A DNA stretch of 64,000 nt, from positions 52,943,655 through 53,007,654 of the forward strand of contig JAKGHH010000005.1 of assembly GCA_022828595.1 (NCBI GenBank), given 5' to 3'. This DNA comes from Nelumbo lutea (Eukaryota; Streptophyta; Magnoliopsida; Proteales; Nelumbonaceae). Shown here piece after piece: positions 33,713 through 45,960 of this stretch; the first letter of the stretch is position 1, and each line of letters opens with the position of its first letter. The translations under genes were made by a program, and so were the position numbers. The notes below the pieces were generated by a model. That model was given only the letters and a program-made list of their open reading frames with translations, did no database searches and was not told the DNA's origin.

Positions 33713-35562
33713 GCGTAAAATGCAAAAAACTTTTCCTGAACTTTCTGACAATCATAAAAACCTTCCTTATAGTTTCACTTTAATAAATATCTCCCTTTTA
33801 TTTTTGAAAAATTTAACAAATACTTCCCTTCTCTCAATGACTAAGACGGGAAATGTTAAAGAGATGATATTTTTTTAGCGTAGCAGAAAAGGTCATCCCT
33901 TTCTCTCTAAAACCCTTACAGACCCTTCTCGTCAAACCAGAGTTCCCTGCCTCCCTGGGTTCTTCTCTCTTTGTTTCTTTTCAGAGATGGAGATGATGAA
34001 GAGCTTCGGCGGACCTGCAGTCTCTGCTTGAACGTTCTTTTGTGCCGGCTCTGGCAGTGCTCGGCTTTCAGCTCTTCACCTACTTGAATATTCTCTAATG
34101 CCAAATCCGCCGGCTGATGGAAGCCAAAACCCCACTTGCCTGCCGTCGGTAATGAGTGGGGTGGTAGGATTTTTGAAAGATCTGGCAGGTGCCAAGCCTA
34201 CAATATAAGTTCTGTTGGCATTGTGCCTGGTAGAACGCAATCGCCGCGTGGCCGTGCAGGCGGGAGCAGTTGCAAAGGGGGTGGAGACAGTGGCGGAGTT
34301 AGAAGGATTAGCGGTAGAGATGGTAACGAGATTGGCGCTAGAGATGGTAATGAAGATGGTAACAAGATCGGCGGTAGAGGCAGGAGCGGTTGTAGAGATG
34401 GTAACGAAGATGGCAAGAAGAGGGAAAGAGCATGGGATAAGTATTATGGCAGTGATTTTTGGAGGGGTGGCGACGTCAGATGATGTTGGTCGAGCAATGG
34501 TGCTAGCACTGAGGGAGAGTGCAGCGCAAGGGCGAGGAGGAAGGGGCCCAGATTCTAAAGGTGCTTCAAGAGAATGGATGGCTGGATGTGACAGAGGACG
34601 GGTGCTGATGAACGTTGGTGGACTTTTGCTTCTTTTGGCATAGGCAAACGGCAGACGTAGTAAAGTAGAGAGAGAGAGAGTGGACAGAAGAAAAAGAAAA
34701 GAAAACCCCCATCTTTTTTTGGGTAAAATACAACAAATGGCATTCGATAAGTCACAACCCTCAAGCTTTTGTCGTCAACATCGGTAATGTGTAGGAATGG
34801 AATGAGTGATTTATATTTTGTTGGATTCTGTCCAGGACAGTACAAGAGTTGTTTGCATATGGTCGTTGTTAAGAACAAAACACCAAGGAAATCTCTGACT
34901 TTCTTTCTCTGTCCAAGAGAAGAAAGTGGAAGGGGACTACGACTATGTCATCTCTGGCGGCGTTCTCTATTCAGGTTTGATACGATGGGGTGGGGCGGGG
35001 TGGCGTCCTCTGCTCAGGTCGTCTTCATTCCTTGAAGATAATGAACAGTATTCGCTTTTTCCTTCTTAGTTTCCTGATCTCTATTTTTTGTCCTTCTTCG
35101 AGCTATCGCCATTGGGTTCCTCAGTGGAGAGAGAGAGAGTTTTAGGAAGGCCGAATTATAGCACAAGAACCTCACCGCTGATCAAGACTAGTTTAGATCG
35201 AGGGACTGAATTTTTCATCGGAAACCTTGAAATTGGGTTGGGAATTTGGCATACAATCCAGTGGATTTGTAGGAGTATAAAGCTCCTTTTCTTAATTCAG
35301 CCAACTGTTGAATACAATATGAAAAAAGAAGAAGAAATCGACAAAGAAAATAACAAAAATGATAGTTAGTATTAGTAGGACTAAGAAAGTCATTAACGTA
35401 AGAAAGGGTAAAATAAGTATTTGAAAAGATTTGCTAATGGGTTGACGGAAGGTTTTTGTCAAAATTTTTGAAAATAGTAAGAAGGTTTTTGCTAAAGTAA
35501 AATTATAGGAGAGATTTTTATGATTTTGAGAAAGTTCAGGGAAGAATTTTATAATTTTCAGG
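33713..35562. mobile_element. Mutator-like element with non-TE cargo (Pack-MULE candidate)
   Basis: Terminal inverted repeats of roughly 150 bases. The left end contains CCTGAACTTTCTGACAATCA, and the right end, read on the minus strand, contains CCTGAACTTTCTCAAAATCA. The interior (about 33900-35300) has much higher GC than the surroundings and no transposase. It includes a stop-free plus-strand stretch (34215-34643). A second segment around 34934-34975 reads DYDYVISGGVLYSG and is followed by a GT that could be a splice donor. I do not recognise the source genes, and none of these frames can be called a functional CDS. Target duplication not resolved. Confidence 0.55.
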
Positions 35563-35778
35563 CTTCACGACAGATTCATTATAATTTTCACACAAATGGA
35601 ATCTGATCCATGAAAGCAGGTCAATTGAGAGTCCGGCCGGGACTGAATTGATCTAGTGCTAGCTATAAGAAAAATCAGTTTTAGCAACGGATCAAACCGT
35701 TGCAAAAAGCACTAAACAACCGTTGCCAAAAGTTATAATAATGGTTTTTTTATCGTTTCAGACAATGTTTTGAGACTA

Positions 35779-37110
35779 AAGTGGCGTTTGGTAATACTTT
35801 TCAGGTTGCTTTTCAGATATTCTGACGTTTGGAATCCGATCTAAATATAGCTTTGAAACTCCATTTCAGATATGAAATCCAAAGAGATCGGCCAGCCTCT
35901 TAACGTGGTCAGATGCATTTCAGACCGCGTTAAAAGACAAGAATAGGTCTCAACTTCGAACGTCCTTTCTTGTAGGTGCGATTCCGAGAAGAGTTGGGAT
36001 CGGCCAAAAGAAGCAAACTGACTGGAGCTACAGCCTCAATTCCCCACAACCATCTGTTCGGTGATAAGAGGAAGAAGATGAACAACAAATTTGGGCATTT
36101 GGAAGAAGAAGAAGAAAAGAGAAGAAGAAGAAGGGCAGAGGGAAAATAAAGAGAGTTTAGAGGGAGAATAACCGAAGAGAGGACGGGGGGAATACTGTCA
36201 CTCCTGTTTGCCCTTCTTAACGAGAACGATGTTGAAACATTGCCCAAAACCGATCTGCCTGAACTTCGAACATCCTCCCTCTTGCAGGTGCGATTTTGGG
36301 GAGAGAAAACTAGTGTTGCTGGGATCGATCGATAGAAGTAAACTGACTGGAACTACCGCCACAGTTCCCCGCCGCTCTCTGTTCGGTGATAAGAGGAAGA
36401 AGACGAACAGCAGATCTGGGCATTTGGAGGAAGAAGAAGAAGAAGGGGAGAGAGGGGAAATAAAGAATAAAGAGAGAGAGAGAGAGTTTAGAGGGAAAAT
36501 AACCAGAGAGGAGGGGGAATTGGAATACCGCAACCCCTATTCGTCCTTTGCAACAAGAACGATGATGAACAGTGCCCAAAAGGCCAAAAGCGATTAATTA
36601 TTTTTTATTATTCATTTGTTATCTTTATTAACTTTAATTGTGTTATTTTATAATTAGTAATTATTTTAAGTTTTATTTGTGTAAATTACTAACTATTAAT
36701 TATTTTTATTACTTAATAATTATTTTTATAGTCATTAATTATTTTTTTTAATTTTAATTGTGTTTATTTTTTAATTATTAATTATTTTAATTTTTACTAA
36801 GTATTAATTACCTTAATATTTTTATTAGTCATCAATCATTTTTAATAATTTTAAATGTGCTATTTATTATTTATTATTTATATTATTTTGAATTTCATAT
36901 ATTATTTAATATAAAATAGTACAAATTGAACTCAAAATGATTAGATAATCTGTTTTGTGGGTGTGGGGGGGGGGTAAAATAATAAAATCATCAAATTTGC
37001 TGAATGGTTGATCGAACATATATGACCTTATCTATTCAGAACATTTAAAAAGTAGAAAAGCATTAATATCTTTTTAATTTTTTAGATTTCAGATTTATCA
37101 AACGCCATCT
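35779..37110. mobile_element. TIR element with GGCGTTTGGTAA-type ends
   Basis: The left end GTGGCGTTTGGTAATAC and the right end, complement AGATGGCGTTTGATAAATC, form an inverted pair. The related sequence at 53616-53640 runs CAGACAATGTTGTGAGACTA straight into other DNA, which looks like the empty site of this insertion. The target duplication is unclear. The left part carries the duplicated purine-rich segment described next; the right part is AT-rich. Confidence 0.5.
35947..36590. repeat. Diverged tandem duplication of a purine-rich open segment
   Basis: About 35947-36250 recurs at 36258-36590. Shared landmarks are GTGCGATT, CTGTTCGGTGATAAGAGGAA and GGGCATTTGGA followed by (GAA)n. The second copy is open on the plus strand (36208-36597) and encodes a Lys/Glu-rich segment including RRSLFGDKRKK. 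The similarity to no known family and the location inside a transposon argue against a real gene. It may be captured 5' sequence of one. Confidence 0.6.
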
Positions 37111-37899
37111 AACTATGGATAGATTAAAAACAGAATGTTGCTATTCAATTCTTTCAACTTGTGAAAATCAAGATTTTAATTTTTATAAACCATCTCGAAA
37201 ATGGAACCACTTTTATTAAGGATTTATGGTCATCGGTTCAATGTACAGGTTGAATGATTTGATCGATGACATCATAAATATAATAATATTTATAAATAAT
37301 GAAATATGTCATATCATAACATATTTATAAATAATGAAAATATATATAAAATCTTTTTGTCTTGTGGAAGCTGAAGCTTGGCGTTCAGAAAAGGTCTAAG
37401 ATTGGCCGGAATTAAAGGATGCCAAGTTTAAAATGGACAGGGATTCGTTGATTCAAGAAGCTGGGTAAAACTTTCATTTATAATAGCTAGTAAGTAGAAG
37501 CTGGGTAAAAAAAATTAATAATGTGGATCCCCCGCCCGGTCACAAAACACTTCCCACACCAACCCCACAGTATATACATAGCAGTGTATATCTGAAACAT
37601 CTTCAATACTTATATGTTATTATTCATGAGCAGATATGCTCTAAGTGCTATGAGATTAGTGTAGAGAGGGCTTTAAGAGGAATAAATCCAAGTCACTTCA
37701 AAATATGCAAGGATTGGTTGGAGACAAAATTATGGCAATGGGCTGCACTCAGAATCTGCTATTCACAATATGTTTTCCACACCTATATCCACGGAACACC
37801 ATCACCGTGTATTAAGAACATTTCCCAATGAATGAAAAAATGGAAAAGAGACATTACTAATGAATGAAAAAGAGATAGCAATTCGAGGATTCTGTAGAT
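37111..37899. other. Intergenic DNA with a half-hairpin remnant
   Basis: GTATTAAGAACATTTCCCAAT at about 37811 resembles the left tip of the foldback MITE family, but no right arm follows. Part of 37540-37700 is similar to 54390-54480. No gene is visible. Confidence 0.4.
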
Positions 37900-38020
37900 T
37901 AGACTTGGTGATTTTATGTTCTATTCATTTGCTTTGTCGACTGGTACAAGTTAAACACCGCCAGAATTGGCACGCACTTCACTTCATTCGTGTCGTCACA
38001 TTAACTCATTCTTAGACAGG
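37900..38020. repeat. Conserved intergenic block b, copy 3
   Basis: Shares AGATTAGACTTGGTGATTTT and ATTTGCTTTGTCGACTGGTA with the other copies. It lies to the left of the GRP-C 3' flank. Confidence 0.6.
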
Positions 38021-38435
38021 AAATTAAGTCCGAGTGTTTTCTTTTATTCCAGTGAATGTACTAGTTGCTTCACTCCATTACAAAAAACAGTAATAAAGGA
38101 GTATGGTTCGTGAGTTTTCTTCACTTTTGTTCTCTCCATTCAGCACAGCCAATTTGTACACAATATTATATGCATCATAAGAACAAAGAAATGAGAATCG
38201 AAAGAGATCTTACTTAATTTATTCTTAATACACAATGGAAACACAAGTACATGCAGGATTACATGCATATGATCACAATCCGTTGTTGTCTTCTCCCTTT
38301 CATACATGATACGCCCATAGGGCAAGAGAAGAAAAGCAACGGTTGTTTTATTATAGGTAGAAGACAAAGTTAGTTCATCTTAGAGAGAGAGAGAGAGAAG
38401 AGAGAGGGTTGTATAGCATCTCATAGCTAGGTCCT

Positions 38436-39158
38436 TTACGGGTATTGGCCACGACCACCCCCATAGCCAGACCCATAACCAGAACCACTGCCATAGCCGG
38501 AACCATTTCCTGAACCTCCACCACCACCTCCTCCTCCTCCTTGACCACTACCATAACCTCCACCATTTGCACCTCCACCAATACCACGGCCAGATCCACT
38601 ACCGCTTCCTGAACCATAGCCAGACCCACTCCCATTCCCACTACCATAGCCGCCTCCACCACCTCCTCCCCCACCACTTCCATAACCACTTCCACCGGCA
38701 GCTCCTCCGGCACCGTATCCACTTCCACTACCCGAACCATACCCACTACCATTTCCGGATCCACGTCCAGAACCTCCACCTCCGCCGCCACCACCTCCAC
38801 TTCCATACCCACCACCTGCAGCTACTCCAGATCCATGACCGGAACCACTTCCACTTCCGGATCCATAGCCAGAACCACTACCAGATCCTGATCCATACCC
38901 GGAACCACCTCCACCTCCACTGCCCCCACCCCCACCACTTCCGTACCCTCCCCCTTGTGCCCCACCATAACCAGAACCGCTGCCCGAGCCATAGCCGGAA
39001 CCATATCCAGAGCCATTGCCCGAGCCTCCTCCTCCACCACCTCCACTACCTCCCCCTCCTCCCCCTCCACTACCATAGGCAATAGACCTAGCAGCAGAGG
39101 AGAGCCCAAAACTGAGTAGAACCAAGAAAGCAACAGCAACCGCCTTGGACCTAGCCAT
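38436..39158 (-). CDS. GRP-C: secreted glycine-rich cell-wall-type protein
   Basis: 240 codons. The open frame extends ten codons further upstream to a Met (MIQIPFLGTK), but I start at the second Met because MARSK is conserved in all paralogues and opens a clean signal peptide (MARSKAVAVAFLVLLSFGLS). The body has long Gly runs and GSGSGYGSG repeats; the tail is GGGRGQYP. C2 at 56674 is its recent duplicate, differing by one residue in length and a handful of substitutions. The TATA box is intact at 106 bases upstream, and a long (CT)n tract lies 35-55 bases after the stop. The predicted product is an extracellular structural protein. Confidence 0.92.
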   Translation of the reverse strand: MARSKAVAVAFLVLLSFGLSSAARSIAYGSGGGGGGGSGGGGGGGSGNGSGYGSGYGSGSGSGYGGAQGGGYGSGGGGGSGGGGGSGYGSGSGSGSGYGSGSGSGSGHGSGVAAGGGYGSGGGGGGGGGSGRGSGNGSGYGSGSGSGYGAGGAAGGSGYGSGGGGGGGGGYGSGNGSGSGYGSGSGSGSGRGIGGGANGGGYGSGQGGGGGGGGGSGNGSGYGSGSGYGSGYGGGRGQYP

Positions 39159-39263
39159 CTTTGTACCTAAGAAGGGAATTTGGATCACTCGGTAAACTAC
39201 TTCAAGCTCTGACAGTAAACTTGAGAAAGGTGAGATCGATGCATAGCCATTGTAACGAAATGG

Positions 39264-39271
39264 TATTTATA
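39264..39271 (-). promoter_or_regulatory. TATA box of GRP-C
   Basis: TATAAATA on the minus strand, 106 bases before the MARSK start. The upstream GTGTGCCATTGTTTACGAC motif (39352) differs by one base from the family form. Confidence 0.85.
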
Positions 39272-39889
39272 GACAAAATTTGGAAGCACGTCAAGGTGGC
39301 GAATGACAGAGTGGAGTGCCCACAGTCTCTATCTCTATCCTTGACTCGATGGTGTGCCATTGTTTACGACTTTCCTACCTCTGCAATTTTGTATCGCTTT
39401 CTTTTGTTTTATTATAGTGATCGCTAGAAAGTCAAACAGAATCCCAAAGAAGAAACACCAGCGAACCTTGAAAGAAAGAAAACAAAGGAAGGCTAATTAA
39501 ATTTTAGTGCTACGTTGCCACCGCGAGATTCGCCGCTTCCGGTGTTGGGTGCTTACATTCTTACGTCTCATGGGACTCACCAACTCCCACCACGTTAATG
39601 CTTGCTACAGATGGCTTGGCCGTGTTGAATAAACCAAGTGTCTAAGTCTAACTTTGACTGGTTACTGACTCCATCGATTACTGTCTCTATTCTTATTACC
39701 TCCATTTCAGACTTAGTACCCAGTTCAGCCAGGCCTGGACCAATCAATTCTTCGATCCTAAAAGCCTTGTGTAACCTCGTCAAAAACCAGGCTTGCCGCT
39801 GTAATCCTACACTCTAGCACAGCAAACAATAGCTAGCTCATAACTCAATAAGGCCAAGAGTCATCCTATGCATGGTCATCTTTTCCTCT

Positions 39890-40200
39890 TGTCAATGCTT
39901 GTAACTTGTAACCATAATATGTATTAACAAGTGGTTCTTCTTGCATTCGCTGATATTTTATTTGGTTATCCTGTTGGCTTGACTCAGAAAAGAAGATTAA
40001 AGTAGTTTATACTATCAAAACACGGAAATAGGTTAGAAAAAGAAGGCATTACTTTTTTCCATTTGTATATCCTGGATCTTCAAAACCCACCACCCACCTC
40101 CTTCTTCACTCTTCCGCGTGTGATGGGATAATTAACTTGAATATCGATCATTCAACTAATGGCTACCAAGTTACCTTACCCAATCTTAAATTTGTAAAGT
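39890..40200. repeat. Conserved intergenic block a, copy 4
   Basis: Contains CTCTTCCGCGTGTGATGGGA and ATCATTCAACTAATGGCTAC. Most similar to the copy at 58195, as expected from the C to C2 duplication. Confidence 0.72.
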
Positions 40201-41329
40201 AATTAAATTGCGATTACACCAAAGCTAATTGAACTTCTATCATTTTGGTTTTGCTCCCACTTGAAACCAGGCTTGACTCGGGACACTGTACTTCTCCTAC
40301 CCAGGGTTCAATCATTTTTTTTTCTGGTTTCTTCTCAAAAGTATTTATCTTTTCTTTTTTTGGACTTTTTTAATTTTCAAATTTTAAAATCGAACAAAAG
40401 TAACTCAAGTTACCAATCACCTTTAACACTTTTAACACTCCTCATAACTTCTCTTTCTCTCTCTCATTAACTTCTTTAATATTTTTCTCGTCATTAATTA
40501 CACCATTAACTCTCTCCTTCAACAACTAATCCCACTAATTCTCTCATCTTCATACTCACACACATATTAAATTGTAATTATTAGTAAAGGTTAGTTATTT
40601 TAAAATTGAGATATTCAATGATATATGATTACGCTAAATAATCTAGCTACTTCCATTTAAAATTATAAACCATTTATATTCCATTTAAAAATTAAAAAAT
40701 AATTTAGTAAGTTACTTAAATAAAATAAAATAATTATCAATCATTGTTATTGATAAAAATAATTTTATTAATATAATAAAAAGATTTAATTAATTAAAGG
40801 AATAAGATAAATTAAAACCTATATAAAGTTATCTAAGAATTATTTTGTTCATAATTTAAAACCAACTTAGGTTCTATTGAAAAATAAAAACTTAATATAC
40901 TTAATTAAATTTAACTTTTACTGATTTCAAACATTAGTATAAAATATTAATGTTAAATATAGTTTAATTATTTTAAAAGCAAGCTATACCCAGTCCGGCC
41001 AGACCTGGATTGATCCAATGCTCTTTATTAGGGTTTGAGCTAAAGAGTTTGGGGGGGCGGGGGGGTTTCTCTTGTACACATCTGTTTGGTTTGAGAGATA
41101 AATCGAGACGTTTGAGTGATTTGGGGTTTAGGGTTTCTGTGAGAGATGTGTATAATATCTATAATCTGCACTATTGTTTCTATAGTGGATTAATTTTGAT
41201 CTCTTCTGCCTATGGATGTAGGTTATAAGTTGAATGATATAAATCCATGCACTCTGTTTCTTGTCTCTTTATCTCAATTTTTACTTTATTTTCTTGTGTC
41301 ATAGCATATATGTTCTTATGCTACTGTTG
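40201..41329. other. Junction of the segmental duplication
   Basis: From about 40981 the sequence follows 24781 onwards (CAGTCCGGCCAGACCTGGAT). The AT-rich stretch before that has no partner I can see. No gene is visible. Confidence 0.55.
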
Positions 41330-41665
41330 CAAGAAATAGAAGTGTATTAACAACTGGTTCTCTGTGCATTTGGATAAAATTCTATCCAACTCATTTGTTT
41401 ACTATGACTCAAAAAATTTATTGTAATTTACAGTATTAGAACGTAGAAATAGGTGAAGAAGAAGACAATTTGCTTTCCATTTGGATTCTCATCCTGTATC
41501 TTCAAAACCCACCACCCATCCTCATTTTCTTTAGTCTCCACGTTTCCGCGTCTGATGGGATTAACATGGCGACTGATCATTCAACTTATGGACTTCCACG
41601 TTACCTTACCTAAAACTGTTCGACGCGGAGTCCCGCTGACCGAAATGTTAAATGGGTAGAGCAAA
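41330..41665. repeat. Conserved intergenic block a, copy 5
   Basis: Contains CTCCACGTTTCCGCGTCTGA and CTGATCATTCAACTTATGGA. It is the duplicate of 25205-25550 at lower identity than the B/B2 coding pair. Confidence 0.75.
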
Positions 41666-41759
41666 TTGAGTATCTGGGATAAAACTCCAGTAAATTTTAT
41701 TCAACCAAACTGGAAAAATAGTTTAATAGTCTAAGATAACAGGTTGAGGATGCTTGATA

Positions 41760-41950
41760 TTAGACTTTGTTGTGTGATAACAACCACTGTTCGTGCATTT
41801 GGACAATTTTCTACCCATTTGCTTTGTTGACTGCTACATGTTTCAACACCATGATCGGCACTGCTAGCTGCTTCCCTCGTCTCGTCTTATTACAAATTGA
41901 ACGCACACCGTTTCGCCAATCAACCATATTCAAATTGTGGTCAGAAGGAA
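41760..41950. repeat. Conserved intergenic block b, copy 4
   Basis: Duplicate of 25662-25850, sharing TTAGACTTTGTTGTGTGATA and CTTATTACAAATTGAACGC. Confidence 0.75.
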
Positions 41951-43219
41951 CTTTCTATTCATATTTTATAAGTACTTCAGAGCTGTTCTTTCTCAGCGAT
42001 TCCGAATACAATGTGATGAGAATCTGATATTCTAGTACATGGATTAATAAAGAATATCGTTGCGGACTGGTAATGGTTTAGGCTTGGGATTGCATGGCGT
42101 ACAGTCTCTTCGATCGGTGTTCCAGTTCCAGCCCAAGCACATACCACTAGATGCGAGTAAACAACGACAGCACTGTACCAGATTAGCCCATTTTTATTTA
42201 GTCATTAGGTTCACACAATTAATATACATATATCGAGTCACCCCCAGCCACATTAAAATCTTTTACTTGTGAGAACAGAGAAGTGTTGAACCTTCTGAAT
42301 TCAATAGTTTATTCTACATGTATATTTAAATACAATATAATGTAATAATGTTCCTTCCCAGAATTGTTAGAAGCAGATTAATTTTCTCAAGACTTTTTAG
42401 ATTCAGTAATGTCTTGAGTATAGTCTTGATTTGTTTAAAACTTAAATAGATCAGAACCATGATTCCACAATCATATCATGAAAGTTCAATTAGTTAGTTG
42501 GACATATGGATAGGCTCACCTATTAATCTAATCGCAGCCATTTAAATAAATAAACTTTTTTTTTTTTTTTTATGGTCAAAACAAGTAAAAGACCTTGTTG
42601 CACCCATTGACCCACCATATTCACCTATCAAAATCCAAACAAATATCTAAGTAGCGAGTGGCGCTCCCACACTCGAAGTCACCTTAAAGTCTGTTTTATT
42701 TGCGAGTATTTTGCTGGAGGTGAGTTGGTCATCAAGATCAATTTCCTCACATTTTTATGCCGCTAAATGGGTGGTCACGAGTCGAGCTATTTTAAATTTT
42801 AAATTGACCCACCATATTCACCTATCAAGCTCAAGTTATTATAATTCTTAAAATTTTAAATATCAAATAAAAAACATTTTTATATAATTTTTTATTTTTA
42901 TAAAACATTTTTTCTTAAATTGAGTTTGAGCCGAATTGAGTTTGAATTTACGAGTTTTTGACTTGGCGAGTCAAACTCGAGCCTTGTACTATTCGGTTCG
43001 GCTCAACTTGGCTTGAATCCACCCCTAGTCTCATAGAAATTGAATTTTTTTGGAAAGTATTAATTTTCGGTAGGGTTTGCTTGTGCACCCACTGAAAATG
43101 TTAATCCTCTCCTCCCCCTCTCTCTCTCTCTCTCTACCCGGGTTAGTGAAAGTGTATAAAAACACTCACACCAAAGTGCCAACGGCCTTGTGGCATTTAT
43201 TAACATGGGTAATTTATTA
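41951..43219. other. Intergenic DNA, possible hAT remnant
   Basis: A right end of hAT form (ATCCACCCCTAG at about 43018) has no visible left partner. Otherwise AT-rich, with a (CT)n run at 43114-43132. No gene is visible. Confidence 0.4.
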
Positions 43220-43707
43220 GGGTAAAATACAAAAGCCTCATAAAAACCTCCCCCATAGTTTCATTTTAACAAATACCTCTCCTGAATTTTGAAAAATTCA
43301 ACAAAAACCACCCTTTCGTCACCTTTACAGACGGAAAATGTTAGATTGATATAACATTTTTTAAATACCCATTCTACCCTTTTATAAATTACTTTACATA
43401 CAAAATTACTGAAATAACCTTGTTTTAATTCAACAAAAACATTAGAAGATGATTGTTAAAAAGGTTTTTGTCAAGTTGAAACATGGTTATTTCAGTAATT
43501 TTGTATGTAAAATAATTTATAAAAGGGTAGAATGGGTATTTGAAAAAGATGGGTGCATCTGTCTAATGTTTTTCGTCTGAGACTGTGACAGAAGGGTGGC
43601 TTTTGTCAAATTTCTCAATAATTTGGGGGGGTATTTATCAAAATGAAACTATAGTGCAAGCTTTTGTGATTGTTAGAAACTTTAGGGGAGGTTTTTGTAT
43701 TTTACCC
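43220..43707. mobile_element. Mutator-like MITE with about 230-bp inverted arms
   Basis: The left end GGGTAAAATACAAAAGCC and the right end TTTTTGTATTTTACCC pair, and the arms continue nearly to the centre (TTTCAGTAATTTTGTATGTA and its complement). The flanks AATTTATTA and TATTTACTA match at 7 of 9. The ends resemble those of the larger elements at 33713 and about 16.6-20.1 kb, so all three could have been moved by the same transposase. Confidence 0.68.
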
Positions 43708-45372
43708 TATTTACTAAAACGCTCCTTGTGGTTTAACGGATTTACTGAAATCTTCCTATAGTTTATCTACCTTGCAATCATTTCACCTATATGTTTAAGA
43801 TATATAATCTTATTTTTTCCTCCTTTTTGGGACTAATATCCAGACAAAGATAGTGAGACAAACAATATAAAGAATCAACACTACGTAGGGATTCCTGTGC
43901 AACTCTCCGTGCTGGTCCAAGTAACAATTCTCTCCCGATTATAGTTGGGCTGTTGACCTCTCAAAAAGCATTGTGATTAGGCCTCAAATCACAACAAAGC
44001 TGGAAGCAATGAGCGTCAAGATCAGAGATATTATTGCTTGGGAAGAAAAATGAAAGCAAAAAAGGAAGAAAAAATGACATAATTTGAAAATTAAATAAAC
44101 AGTTAATGCTATTTTTGTCTTTTACTTATAGTTAACCATTGAAAGGTCAACAAAGTATATAAGTAGATTTTGAAAGTTCAATAGTTTCTTAAATGTATAG
44201 GGTATATATAAATAATTAACCCTTAAATAAATTGGTTGCAAATTATAAGGGTGTTTTAATAAAAGAAAAACTATAGAATAAGTTTTAGTAAATCCATAAA
44301 ATTAAATGGGGTGTTTTATAAATGGCCCTTTTTTTTTTATTCCCATTCATTAATGACATTGCAAAAGAGACTTGTTTATGTCCACTGAAATTTAGCTCTA
44401 GACCCATGATTATGGATTAATTCATGTAAGGATGACTAGGATCCACCATTAAACGTATATTGAAGAGCTTAAACGGTCCAAATTAATCTGCATGGTTAGA
44501 TTAGCACTGTTCATCACATTTTTAATTTGATGTGGCGTTAAATGATTTCGACCAGGTTGAATATTACCATCTAACTAAGGTTTTTGATCATCTCTTACGC
44601 TTATTAATTAGTCTGCACTTCTAATTTAAGTGTTATTTACGTTTATTAATTATGCTTTTGATCAACATTTAAAAATGTTAATTTTTTTTTAAGAGTTGAT
44701 GTCTATCCAAATTACAAAACATAAATACCAGCCTTAGAGTCAGGTAAAGATTTTTAGTTATTTGGAATGTGGTTTTAAGTTTTAACATATAGATTAAGCC
44801 TCTGTATCTGTATCTTTTAAGGCATTTTCTTTTTCCTGGGTACGACCCAAGACAACATCCACCTCGCAATCCATCCCCTCAAATAGAAAAATAAACAAAA
44901 TAATAAAAATAAATTCCGAGTTGTATAGTTTCTCTTTCATAAATTTTCTTGAATGGAGCTCACGATGAGGGATAGAGAAAAAAAAAGAAGGAAAGGAAGA
45001 CCTCAATAAAGTTGCATCATGAATTCATTGATAAGGTTCTGGTTGGTTGTAGGAGAGTCGGGGATCAAATCACACCATGACCAGGGTTTGGGGGATGGGT
45101 TAATTATCGTATTCGAAGCCTATGAGAAAAAGGATAAAAAATGAAAAAATTCAAGGTGAATTAATAATGGAACTTATTGGATTATTATTCCCTGTTCGAG
45201 TCAACTGAATCTGCCCAGATAAACCTCTGGCATGAACTCAATTCTTTGGTACAGGAAACTTCGTGGTTTGTATTTTCTTATTTTTCCTTATTGGAGATAC
45301 AAAAGCTTAATTCCTATGTTTTAGTTTCACTTGTACTGAAATAATGAATGCAGTAGAGCTTCAATCCGTTAA
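43708..45372. other. Intergenic DNA downstream of GRP-B2
   Basis: From about 44550 it is nearly identical to 26970-27800. Earlier sequence has no partner I recognise. No gene is supported. Confidence 0.5.
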
Positions 45373-45467
45373 GGCTATGTTTGGTAGGGAAACCTTTATA
45401 AACTTTGTATTGGTTTCTCTGTCTTTTCCTTCTTCTCCTTACCTTTTCCTTCAAACCAAATATAGTC
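45373..45467. mobile_element. Tourist/Harbinger-like MITE, duplicated copy of 27800
   Basis: Same element at the same place relative to the GRP gene as 27800-27894, so inherited through the segmental duplication rather than inserted anew. Confidence 0.7.
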
Positions 45468-45547
45468 TAAAACATTATAATAATAGTGAGTGTTATGCAT
45501 TAATTTTCTTCACTTTTGTTTTCTCTGCACCCAGTTTCTTTACTCTA

Positions 45548-45666
45548 GGCTCAGTTTGAAAGGAGTACAAATACAAATAGGTACAATGAAAATACATATA
45601 AAATAATAAAAAATACAAAATTTTACACTCTACAATTTTGCATTTGTACTCCTTCTAAACTGAACC
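45548..45666. mobile_element. Tourist/Harbinger-like MITE, duplicated copy of 27975
   Basis: Same location and ends as 27975-28093, with a few substitutions, including one in the right end (TGAACC). Confidence 0.7.
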
Positions 45667-45960
45667 TTAGCAAATTCACAGGGTTTCGTTATCACATTGA
45701 TGGTCCATTTAGCATGGCCACTCGTACACAGTCTTCGTAACAAAGAAATGAGAATCAAAAGAAACCTTAGTTTTTATTCTTAAACACGTAAAAAAGACTA
45801 GTACATACACGAATACATGAACATCACAAGCCACCGTTGTGTTCTACCCTTCATAGCGAAGGAAGAACATCAACGGTTGTTTTATTACAGATATAATAGA
45901 AGGTAAAGTCAAAATTAAGGAGAGAGAGAGACGATTAATTTGTATGGCATCTAATGTCCT

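Noticed and set aside
36208..36597. 129-residue plus-strand frame as a possible gene
   Set aside because: Lies in a duplicated purine-rich segment inside a transposon, with no recognised domain and no promoter or splice context.
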